Shown piece after piece: positions 22,201-31,783 of a stretch of DNA of 64,000 nucleotides. Positions within the stretch are counted from its first letter, which is position 1; each line of letters starts with the position of its first letter. Position numbers and translations under genes: made by a program. The DNA lies in NCBI GenBank assembly GCA_011032825.1, contig JAADJZ010000021.1:682001-746000 (forward strand), written 5' to 3'. Under the pieces are notes generated by a model that saw only the letters and a program-made list of their open reading frames with translations, made no database searches and was not told where the DNA came from. The DNA is from Massariosphaeria phaeospora (Eukaryota > Ascomycota > Dothideomycetes > Pleosporales).

Positions 22201-23900
22201 TAAAAGCTTTTTAAAATTAGCTACTACAAAAGAAATTCTATAGGTTTGTACTTTGCTTTTAGAATTTGTAATGCAAACTTTTGCTATAGTACAACTATAA
22301 ATAGTGTAACTCAATCTACTTAGCAATATAAAAAAGATATTAAGAATTAGTTTAAGTACTAGATCTTGTTCTTTCGCTACGACAGCTAAAAGAACATTAA
22401 AATAAGCTCTACTATCTACGATTGCTTTTAAGTTTTTTAAACTTTTAATTTTTACTAACGTAGTAAGAAACGTTAAGTTCTTGCTCGTTAGCATTTTACA
22501 AAAAGTGCTTACTTTTTTTAACTATAACAAGTTAATATAGGCTACAAAGTAAAAAGATAATTTTTTAAACCTTTGCTTTTTCTTTTTTTTTTTTCAAAGT
22601 AGGCGTTTTTCTTTGCTTTGTTAGAGTAAGTAGAAACAAAATAGTCTAGTTTGTTACATGCGTAGCAAACTAGCTCGTTAAAGCTTTTTTTTTTTGTTAT
22701 TACTTTATTTAGGCTTAAAGCAGCTGTTGCGTTTCTTTTTGTGCTATTTAGCATTAGAATAAGTTAATTTATGTTCTATTAACAACGCAGCTTGCTTTTT
22801 GTATTTTTTAGTTTTTCTTTAGATCTTGCTATTCTATTAGAAGTTACAATAGATTTAATTAGCTTTTTGCTTTACTTAGTAGAGAGTAGTGCAACTTTGC
22901 AGCGAAAAGTAACGTAGTTGCTTTTTTACTTCTTTAAAAAGTGCTGCGGTAAAGTTCGCTGCTATGCTAAGTAAACTTGTTTAATCAATTTTAGTTTAAA
23001 AAAGTTGAAAAAGTAGAAGTAAGTTAGAAAAAGTTTAAAATAGCTTTTAACGTAAAGCTTTAAGAAAATTGTATGCTTGCTACTTACGTTTCTTAAAAGT
23101 GCTTAAAGTACTTAATATTTGTTCTTTAAGCAATGCCTAAGTAGAGGACTATAAAGAAAATCGCATTTTTTTATAAATCTTATAGGTTTTTTAGAGCGTA
23201 CGAAAGTTTTTAGTAACACATATTAACTTAAAAAAAACATTTTAAAGTTTGCTAAAGAAGTTAAAACTTTTTGTGTAGTAGCTTTTGCAATCGCAAACTT
23301 ATTAGTTGTAGTCTACGCGATTTTTTTTTAAATAGCAGTGCAATAGCTTAGAGCGAGGCAAATAAACCTAGTTAAAAATAGTTTAAGCAGGTGCTAGCAC
23401 AACTAGTTGCCTAATAGCTTTAGCAAGCGTTGTTTTGTATTCGTTCTAGTATAAAGCTTTTAACGCTTTGAAACGAATAAGTTCTATACAGTTTTGCTTA
23501 TTCTACTACTAAGTTTTTAGCTTGTTAAAAGCTTGTTTTGTAAAGAAGTTTAATAGTGCGTTGTTATTCTTATTGTTTGAAAGTAAAGTGTTGGAATTTT
23601 TTTTGAAGCAAACTAGGTTATTCTAGCTTAGTTTAGCGCTAAAAGCGCAACTACGCTCTAAAACGTTAGCACTATTACTAATCTAGACTTCTTTATTAGC
23701 ATTTTTATTTTATTTAGTTTTATTTACGACTAGAAGTTAGAGAGTGCTTAGTTGCATAATAGAACTTTTATTTAGGTATTCTAAAGGCAACGTAGCTTAA
23801 TTATTAAATAAACTAAACATTGTAGACAAAGTAATTAATTTATTAAAAGTATTTTGATAAAGCAATTTGAATGTAAAACTGCGTTTAATCGTAGGTTTAA
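19225..23900 (-). pseudogene. gag-pol remnant of Gypsy copy A
   Basis: Recognisable pieces are a decayed gag zinc knuckle (CYACNKLDYF, with the expected His and final Cys lost) at about 22.67 kb, and the protease-like segment KAIVDSRAYFNVLLAV within the only longer open frame (22494-22180). Reverse transcriptase motifs follow, including VYFNNILVF at the catalytic site where the family has YxDD. Stops are frequent, nearly all at former Gln or Trp codons. The frame is destroyed throughout; no protein is expected. Confidence 0.72.
20316..20748. mobile_element. 433-bp MITE, copy 2 (inside Gypsy A)
   Basis: Length is exactly 433 bp, flanked by TA at 20314-20315 and 20749-20750. The uninterrupted site exists in Gypsy copy B near 62,935-62,955 (there on the opposite strand) with a single TA, which proves insertion and the TA duplication. 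Ends and doubled GTTCGCCGRACAC units are as in copy 1. Confidence 0.92.
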
Positions 23901-24098
23901 TAACACTTAAAATAGATTAATAGTATAGTAATAAAAATAGTGTATTCGTGTAAAAGAAACAAATCGCTGTTTTAGTAGCAATTTAATGCGAAGTACTTTT
24001 AAAAGCTTTGCAAGAAACTAGTATAGCTTGTTATAGCCTATAGTAGCTGTTAATTAAAAGAAAACAAATACGTAAAGCTACTTAGTTTTATACTAGTA

Positions 24099-24522
24099 TG
24101 TAAAACGAGCGTACAACAATGCGCGAAGTAAAATTAAATTAGCAGTTACGTAACCGCAATTTCGCTAAGAATAGAAATTAGAGAGTAATTTTAGAATTTA
24201 GCGAAATTAACGAAGCAGCTTTAATTTTCGCTTTAGAAAAAAATACAAATTAAAACGCTTTTAGCAAGAAATTATAGAACTATATAAATTAGTAGAATTT
24301 CTTTTACAATTTTAATTTTTTGTAGTTAACTCTTTTAAGTACATTATATACATAGATTAAATCTATAAGCAATAGATTGTTACTTTGTTATTCTATTTAG
24401 AATAGAATTAGAATTGTTTTTCTTTGTTGTTATTAAGCTTTTCGAATACAAAACATTTTCTTAAGCGGAATCTTTGAGTTTAATTACAATTACTTTTGGT
24501 AAAAAAAATACTCTTAATAACA
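24099..24522 (+). repeat. About 420-bp LTR-like repeat, left copy
   Basis: Direct repeat of 49174-49603, with similarity running from a TG start to TAATAACA. It contains a promoter-like CTATATAAATTAG. It directly precedes the Copia insertion point and could be the left LTR of a Gypsy element (copy E). A matching 5-bp target duplication was not found, so the left end is uncertain. Confidence 0.5.
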
Positions 24523-24526
24523 GCTA

Positions 24527-24634
24527 TGTTAGAATGTAACTATAGGATTGAAAGCAAAGTAATTAATTAAGTAATAACAAAGCAGCAACTATAGAGACTA
24601 TATATAGAAGCTAAAGATTATGTAATCTCAAACA
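24527..24634 (-). repeat. Copia 3' LTR
   Basis: 108 bp, one of two nearly identical copies, ends TG...CA. The polypurine-like GCAAAGAGAAG lies directly inside it (minus strand, about 24635-24645). Confidence 0.92.
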
Positions 24635-24689
24635 CTTCTCTTTGCTGTAAAGTTATAGGCATGTGAAAGCAAAGAGAAAATAAAAAAAG

Positions 24690-25499
24690 CTAGCAGGTTT
24701 TATTAAAACCTAGTGGGAAAAAGAGTGCCTCTATTTCTTTTCAAAAAGAAGTTCCCTAAGCATAGGTAAAGTAGGCAAACTCTTTGAACAACTTCTTTTT
24801 TTTATCTATAGTCTTATCTCTTTTGTTGATAACTTCTTTGATAAATTCAATTGCATGGTACATGCATTTATTGTCTTAGAATGCAAAAGAGCAGAGATAG
24901 ACTTCTTAGACGCTACGCTTTTTAAGCAGCTTGTAAAGTTAATGCTGCCTGTTGTTAAAAAGCTCTTTGCGTTTTTTTAGTTTCGCATTGCCGTCTTTGT
25001 TAGTCGTTTCTATAGAGTAGTTGATAACGTTAGTGTCGTAGATATAGAGAGCCTTGCTACTTTTGACTTGTTTCGCGATAATCCTAACCCAAGCATGTTA
25101 ACTAGTAGCTTTGTTAAGAATATTGTAGTTATCGTGGCCTGCTAGGGCTGAGGCTGACAAGGTAGTATAAGTAAAAAAAGCTACCTAGATATTTCTACTC
25201 TTTGTAGCGTAATTCGTGAACCTAGAGAGTGTGTCAAAGTCCTCTCAATCGTCAAGCTAGCTAGCAATCACTGTCTTCATCTTGCGCTTGCTATTTTCAA
25301 AAACAAAGTTGCTTTTTTCATTCTTCTCAGGCATCTCATATGTGTAAGTTTTAGCTTTCTTTTTTGATAAAGCGCTGTCGTAGGCGACTGGAAAGGTGTG
25401 AATGCGCAGTTCGCCGAAGTGCAATGTCGACATGTAGCAGAGCTAGGTTCTAATCTTAGTTGCAGTTGATCTGCTCGTGGGTTCTAGTAGAGGTGCCAT
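24690..25499 (-). pseudogene. Candidate extra ORF at the 3' end of the Copia element
   Basis: Downstream of pol (which ends at 26005) and before the 3' LTR, an ATG at 25499 opens a frame of 269 codons that ends at 24690. About ten in-frame stops interrupt it, nearly all of the kind RIP makes from CAG, CAA, CGA or TGG. Between the stops the translation looks protein-like: a start MAPLLEPTSRS, then FGELRIHTFPVAYDSAL, later WVRIIAKQVKSSKALYIYD and a Lys-rich KKRKELFNN region. No signal peptide, membrane helix or known domain is evident. Ordinary Copia elements have only a short 3' UTR here. It could be a captured host fragment, a lost accessory gene or chance; stop density is only moderately below random for this base composition. 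Confidence 0.35.
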
Positions 25500-26004
25500 G
25501 TTCAGATAGACTTTGCTAATAATTGAATTGTTTTATTCGAGCTAGAGAGTGCGCAAACGAGAGAGGAAGTAAAGAGCTTTCAATTAAGCTATTAAGAAAG
25601 TATGCACGGCTTCTAGCTGTAGAGATAGGTAGCTTTGAAGTTGGTAAAGTGAAAGTAAAAGTAAAGGTAAAGGTGTGAAGATCTCCTCTCAAGAGGTAGT
25701 CGAAGAGCGCGTTTTGTAAATTGTAGGCGCACGATGTGCTAGTTGTAGCGAGCTCTAGGCAGCAAAGGTAGTAGTTGAGAATAGAAAAGAAAAAGTAGCT
25801 AAGAGCCTTGGGGTAGACTTATATAAGCACCTTGCAAGTAGCAACGTAAAGTAAAGGTAAAGCGCTCGCTGCGCGCTAATGCCTAGTACGGCCAATTTGC
25901 TAGAGAGCTCTAGCTGCTATTTCGAAAGCAACAAGGCTCTCTAGAGAGACGTTTCTTTTCTCTAATTAGCTAATACGCTAGCGATCGACTTAAGCTACGC
26001 TCAA

Positions 26005-29000
26005 TTACCTAAAAGTCTCAAGACCTAGGTTTGCGCGAAAACGTCGAAAAGCGTTCTTTGGCAGAGGCTTGGTAAGTCTGTTAGCAACCTAAGACTCTGT
26101 AAAGGTAAAAACAAAGTTAACCTCTTCAGAAGCTTGCTTTTTACGGACAAAGTGCTAGTTGTTTTCGATGTGCTTTGATTGTGCGTGAAACTAAGAGTTC
26201 TTCGCTAAAGCGATAGCGCTCTAGTTGTTGGCATAAATAACTGTAGCTACTAGGCAATTCTTATATAGCTTAGAGAGGAGCCTGCGTAGCTAGATAGCTT
26301 CTTTAGTAGCCTGTGTTTCAGCAACGTACTTGGCTTCGCAGAACGAGAAAGCTACTGTTGCCTGTCGTTTGAAAGACCAACTAATAGCGCTACTACTAAT
26401 GTTGAAGAGGTATCTAGATGTAAAGCGCCTTGTGTCCTTGTCGTTTGCCCAAAAGGCGTTAGTATAGCCAACAAGTTTCTTAATGCTTTTTCTAAATACG
26501 AGTTTCATATCGCGGGTGCCGTTGAGGTAGCGAAAGACTCGTTTAACAGCTAAAGTGTAAGCTTGGGTAAAGTTGGCTATGTAGCGAAAAAAACAGGAGA
26601 CTAAGAAAGCGATATCTAGTCGAGTGCCGAGCATCAAGTACATAAGCGATTCAATTGCGCGTTGGTACTAGTAGATTTCGTTCGCGTTAGCCTTGTAATT
26701 AGTAAGAAACTTATCTAAGCCTTTAGTGTCTATTGGTGTATTAGCGCACTTGCTTTTAAGCATGTCAAAGTCCCTAAAGATTTTCTAGACGTAACTCTTT
26801 TGAGATAAGCGCAACGTCTAGTTTCTGCGGTTACGAACTATCTCTATGCCAAGGTAAAAGAAACACTCGCCAAGATTGCTTATTTTAAAACGCTTTGATA
26901 GAGCGTTTTTAAAGGCAGCAATGTCTTTTAATTTAGGCCTAGCAATAAGCAAATTATCAACGTAGATAGCAATAAAGACACTGCCGTTGACAAAAACACT
27001 TGTGTTTAAGGTAAAAGGCTTAAATCCTAGTGTACCTAGGAAATTAGAGAGCGTTTGATACTAGATTCGTAGAGATTGTTTAAGGCTATACAGCGCTTTG
27101 TCGAGTAAGCAAACCTTGTCTAAGTTGTTGCTAAGGCTATCTAGTTGTTCTATATAAATTTTCTCGTTAATCTTGCCGTAGAGAAAAGCAGTCTTCACGT
27201 CTATTTGATAGATTTCAAGGTCTAATGCCGCGGCGATAGCGAATAGGGCCTTGTAGCTTATAAGCTTAACTACTAACGCAAACGTTTCATTATAGTCGAT
27301 TTCTTTGCGTTGTTCAAATTCACGAACTACCTAGCGAGCTTTATGTCAAAGAATTTCTCTATTAGAGCTACGTTTAAGTTTGTAGACCTACTTGCTACTA
27401 AGCACCTTTTAATTTCTAGGCCAAGAAACCAACGTCCAAGTCTTGTTTAACTCAAAAGAGCTTATTTCGAGCTTTATTGCCTGAAGCTAGTTGTCCTATC
27501 TAGGCTGGTAAATGAGTAGAAGTTGAGTTAGAGTTGAGTTAGCTTACGTCAAACCTCAACCCAACTCTAGCCTTAACCCGCGCTAGTTACTAAGCAGCTT
27601 GAGTAGAGGTTGAGTTAGAGTAGTCAAAGCTTAGAGTTGTAGTTGGGTCTTACATAATATTTACAACTTATATTAATATTAAGTTTTCTATGTATATTTA
27701 TTACATTTACTTATTACAGTTTCTTAACTATTTAGGTAACCCTAACTCAACTCTTAACTTAGAGCTTTGACTACTCTAACTCAACTCCTACCCACGCTAG
27801 GTTAACTCTAACTCAACTTTAACCCAAAGTCTGTGCGACTCATAACTCAACCTATACTCATCGATAGGTACTTTCTACCTATTCGCTAGCGTAGTCCTAT
27901 CGAAAGTCTTTCTAGGCCTGCTTGAACGTACTAGGCTTAGAGAACTTAGTAGCTAGTAAAGCTACTTTAATTAGGCAAAACAGAAGCGCGTAAGCTGGAT
28001 TTCTCCTATATAACTAGGGATTATTAGCAGAGAAAGTTCCCCTATTGGCGCAGGTTGAATGCCGAATCTGCAGCTTTGGGTGTTGCCTAAGCGCCTGCGC
28101 GGCTGCGTTATCTCTAGCGCTTTCTTTAGGCTGTACAGGCGATAACGCACGCGTTAATAGAAGCGTAGATGCTAGCGATAAAGCTAAGGTCGTTGCCGGC
28201 GTTGGTATAGGCGCAGGTAGAAGCTCAAAAGCTTCAAAAGAGATTCCCTAAGCAAGGGAGTAACATTCGTGTTTAACTTTGCATTAGGGAACAGCGCTGT
28301 CGAACCTTACTCGCTTTCGTTGAGCAGGCACTGCGAGCGATAGGTCGTTTGCTACGTCTAAGCAAAGCTTTCTTTCTCTAAACACTACGTTTAAAGAGAG
28401 TATAATAACGCCGTCGTCTCGCATTAAGCGGTATAGGTGAGCTCTTTGGTAACTAAAAAAGCAACACGGTACCGCTTTGTCGTCTACAAGCTTTTAGCGA
28501 TGCCTAGTTCGGTAGGCAAAAGCTCTGCAGCTAAGTAGCTAGAGGTAAGAAACGTTAAGTCTACAGCTCTACCAACCTTCGTACGAGGTAATCATCGTTC
28601 TTGAATGCCAAGTGAGGTTCCAGAGGTAAGTCATTGATTCTACAATAAAGAGCTAGAGATTTTTTAGAATTGATTTAGCATCTATTGTAGCGTAGGTCCG
28701 TTCGGTAATAATGCGAATAGTAACCTTAGCTATACTATTTTGTTGATGCTGGTTAGTGCCTGTTGTTTTTATTTCGATTCCGCGATCTTAACAGAGATCT
28801 TTGACTTCGTTCGAAGTGTTCTCTTCTGCTTGGTCAAAGCGAATTTGATAGCAGCGTTTTTCAGAGCGCTCGAACTTCTCTAGCAAGTCCTTAAGAGCAG
28901 CAGCGAACTCTGCTTTAGATCGAAAAGCAACTACCTAAGTGAAACTAGTAAAATCGTTAATAAAAACTGCATAGTACTTAGCTCTATTGTATTCTTTGGC

Positions 29001-30605
29001 GAGGCAACTAAAGAAGTTAGCATAGATAAATTCCATTGAATACTTCCCTCTGCGAGACGGCGATGTGTGAGAATTCTTACGCTGTTTCGCTCGAACGCAG
29101 CTAACGCACATGCTTAAGTGCAAAAGTAAGCGCATGCCTAACACTAATAATGCTGTATTAGCTAGAGTTTTTTCACCTAGGTAACCAAAGCGCGCATGCT
29201 AGGCTTGCAGCTAGTCGTCTTTGATGCTGTAAGCAAAGAGAGCGATGTTTAGAGTGTTCCAATCTGCTTTACCTTTTCATAAGCGCAGCGGCAGCAATTC
29301 CTAGCAATTATCGCACTTAATAACTTCTTGTAGTGTAAAGATACCAACGCTACTATCTAGAAAAGTCATTTTTGCACTCTTCGCCTTTAGTTGGTAATAA
29401 AAAACGAGGTTGCAACTGCTATTAGCGGAATAGAAAGTGTTCGTAAAGGACAACTAGACACAGCAACTGTCAACGTCGCATAGTATCCGAGCAGTTTCAA
29501 TCTAAGTTGAAGTTGTGCTCTTTTTACAGCTAGTAACTTCGTTACTTTTGTAGAAGCGAAAAGTGTCTTTTACAAAGTATTCTAAGTTGTTAGAAATGTG
29601 CTAGTTTGCACTACTGTCAAAAAGCCAATTCTCTTAGAGCATAGAGCGGGCGTTTTTTTTTGCAAAAGCGAACTCAACAACGCTTACTCTACTTAGAAGT
29701 TGATATAGCCGATAGGCAAGCGAGGCTACTAGAGGTAAACTATTCTTAGCCTACTTCGCTACTTTCTTTTTCTCTCTATTCTTTTAGTGCTTCGCTTGGT
29801 TCTCTTTAAACGCTTTTCTCTTGTCTAGGTATAGTACCTAGCAGTTGTGTTTCTCGTAGGTAGTGCCGCGGCAGTAGGTACAAAGCTTGTTTCCGCCAAA
29901 GTTCGCCGCTAGTGCTACTAAAGCAGGTGCCGCGTCGATCAACTGTTGAAATTGTTCTTTCTTTTTGGCAGCTATTACTGCAGTGTCAAACGTAACTGCT
30001 TTCTAAGTAATAGCTCCTTCGTTGTTTCTTTTAGGTATAAAAGAGTTTACCTAATAGAAAGCAAACAGGAACGTTGCGAATTCTAGACCAAGACTAGTGA
30101 AAAAGCAGTTGACAAGGTAGAGCTCGCTAATGCGGCAGGTAATATCTAGTTCGTGAATCTCATTTCGAGCGTGCCGGAGACGCTTTGCAAAGTCTAAAAC
30201 TGTTTTGCAAAAGGCGCGAGTAAAGGTGCTGAAATTAAGATCTAGTTGCTAGAAAATAGCGCTTCCACGAGGTGTAAATCAGACCTTGAGCTTTGCGAGC
30301 ACTTCGTTTAGTCGAGAAAAAGTCTTGATCTCTTCTCTAGCGTTGAGGCTACAGCGGGATTGTACTATTGCGACAGCTCTATCTTGTCTTTCAAGCCAAG
30401 CCTCCTTACGGACCTCGTCTGTAGGTTCTTCCTTGAGCCGGCCTAGAAGACTGCCGTACCCTGCTATTCTAAAGTAGTCGCTTATCTCTCTCTCCCACCT
30501 CAAGTAGCCAGCTAGCGACTCGAGAAGTTGGATCGAGCTAAGCGACAACGTAGTTATCGCGGACAACTCCTCGCCGCTTGCGAGGCCTCTCTCGTTTGCG
30601 GACAT
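26005..30605 (-). pseudogene. Copia gag-pol polyprotein, RIP-inactivated
   Basis: When the 393-bp MITE and its 8-bp duplication are left out, gag through RNase H lie in a single frame of 1,400 codons, from MSANERGLAS at 30605 to the TAA at 26005. Domains in order: gag; CCHC knuckle LCTYCRGTTYEKHNC (about 29.85 kb); protease WLFDSSANQHIS (family norm DSGA); gag-pre-integrase and integrase with CVSCVRAKQRKNSH, then YANFF and FINDF where the catalytic Asp is Asn or next to Asn; reverse transcriptase with AIYVDNLLI (second Asp of YVDD lost, about 26.96 kb); and RNase H with MYLMLGTRLDIAF, GYTNAFWA and CEAKYVAETQATKEAI. Stops include TGA at 30279 and TAG/TAA elsewhere. Family and order are certain; the copy is dead. 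Confidence 0.88.
27501..27893. mobile_element. 393-bp hAT-type MITE inside the Copia pol
   Basis: A perfect 8-bp target duplication GTCCTATC flanks it (27493-27500 and 27894-27901). Ends are TAGGCTGGTAAATGAGTAGA and, inward from the right, TACGCTAGCGAATAGGTAGA, the latter identical to the 6-kb hAT terminus. The inside is rich in GAGTTGAGTTA and CTCAACTC subterminal repeats. Removing 401 bp restores the Copia reading frame. Confidence 0.93.
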
Positions 30606-31653
30606 TTTGTAATAAAGATGCAGAGAGCGGTTCTAGAGGCGAAAGAGAATGAGAGCGTCGTAGCGAAACGAGTAGTGCGTCTAAGTCCTCTGAATCTAAG
30701 TCGCTGATTACTAAGCGACGACGTACGTTTCCGCGGAAGCGCAGGATTGGCGGTGGCTTAGGATAAGGGGAAGTAGTTGTAATAGTGTCTAGAGAGGTAT
30801 CGCGAGATGGTGAAAATGTTAGTAGAGAGAATTGAACTTCAAGACCGAAGAGCTCTGTAGAGGAAAGTACAGAGAGGATAAAATCAACAGTAGTAGTTGA
30901 CACTAGTGATGAAAAGCGTGATGAAGCGGATAGAGGAGTGTAAAGGCGCCCTTTAGAGTAAAAGCAGCGAGGATTCTTTGCGAGATAGCAGTATTCACGC
31001 GCAAAAAGAGAGAAAAGTTTAGAGTCTAAAAAGCGAACCTGTAAAGCAATCTGTACAGGCCTTAAACGAAGAAAGTACCGATAATTTAGATTAGATTAGT
31101 AAAGAGTAGTAAGAGAGTCTAGAGAAACGCTTATAATAGATTATATACCTACGTCGATAGTGCTTTAGATAGCTAGGTCGTGTTGTTGTGAAAAACAAAA
31201 AGTTGGTTTCAGCGAGGTTGGATAGCGCCTTGGCATTATTCTAAAGAGGTTAGGACTAGCTACGTCGCGTTAACCTCGGCCTTTGCTAGCTATCTAATGT
31301 CCAACTACTTTAGTTATCTATCGCAACTAGTCTAACGCGTATAGCTAGCTTCTTTGAAGAAGTTCAAAGTTATGTTGGCCTTCGAAAAGGCTTGTAGAAA
31401 TAAGTCTAGGAAAGTCTTAAAGAGTAGTGAAAAGCGCATAGAACGCGCAAGGGAATAGTGAACGATTGAACCGTTTCTTAGAAATGTCCTTCTAGGACGT
31501 TGTAGAGCGGGTTCGTAGCTATCGAATAGTGCAATAAAAACCTTTGCAGCATGAATAGCAGTAGAGAAAAACTTTGTAGAAGTTAGTAACTTCTTATAAT
31601 TACATAGTGCTTTCAAAGGCAACTTAAGAAACTTAGCAGCGAAATAGCATAGA
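30606..31653 (-). other. Copia 5' leader
   Basis: A stretch of about 1 kb between the primer-binding site and the gag start. It contains a 96-codon open frame (31622-31332, starting MPLKALCNYK) and overlapping frames up to 30903 (MSTTTVDFIL). I cannot tell whether either was ever translated; gag is recognisable only from 30605 on. Confidence 0.45.
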
Positions 31654-31670
31654 GCTCTAGGCTCATAACC
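31654..31670 (-). other. Copia primer-binding site, half-tRNA type
   Basis: The minus strand reads GGTTATGAGCC directly after the 5' LTR. This is complementary to GGCTCATAACC, the anticodon stem-loop of eukaryotic initiator tRNA-Met, and not to a tRNA 3' end. Priming from a cleaved initiator tRNA half is established for Drosophila copia and yeast Ty5. Confidence 0.7.
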
Positions 31671-31778
31671 TGTTAGAATGTAACTATAGAATTAAAAGCA
31701 AAGTAATTGATTAAGTAATAACGAAGCAGCAACTATAGAGACTATATATAGAAGCTAGAGATTATGTAATCTCAAACA
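31671..31778 (-). repeat. Copia 5' LTR
   Basis: 108 bp. It differs from the 3' LTR at five sites, all A/G. The host duplication AGCTA follows at 31779-31783. Confidence 0.92.
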
Positions 31779-31783
31779 AGCTA

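Larger units (their letters stand above)
19225..24098 (-). mobile_element. Ty3/Gypsy retrotransposon copy A, degenerate and truncated
   Basis: Read on the minus strand, the order is gag (about 23.9-22.5 kb), protease (about 22.4 kb), reverse transcriptase (about 21.9-21.3 kb), RNase H (interrupted by a MITE at 20316-20748) and the start of integrase (about 20.2-19.3 kb). The pol part aligns end to end with copy B on the plus strand (61.0-64.0 kb), so A and B form a large inverted repeat. The 3' end is missing where the 424-bp MITE begins. The upper boundary is approximate. Confidence 0.75.
24527..31778 (-). mobile_element. Full-length Ty1/Copia LTR retrotransposon, 7,252 bp
   Basis: Two 108-bp LTRs (24527-24634 and 31671-31778) begin TGTT and end AACA. 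The host duplication AGCTA sits immediately outside both (24522-24526 and 31779-31783). Order on the minus strand: 5' LTR, primer-binding site, leader of about 1 kb, gag-protease-integrase-RT-RNase H in one frame, an unusual 1.37-kb 3' segment, a purine run (GCAAAGAGAAG) and the 3' LTR. The LTRs differ at five positions, all A/G transitions. It is less AT-rich than the surrounding elements, so it is one of the younger insertions. A 393-bp hAT-type MITE sits inside. Confidence 0.92.

Noticed and set aside
24094..24098. 5-bp target duplication for the 420-430-bp LTR-like repeats
   Set aside because: TAGTA before the left copy does not match CTATC after the right copy, even allowing RIP changes.
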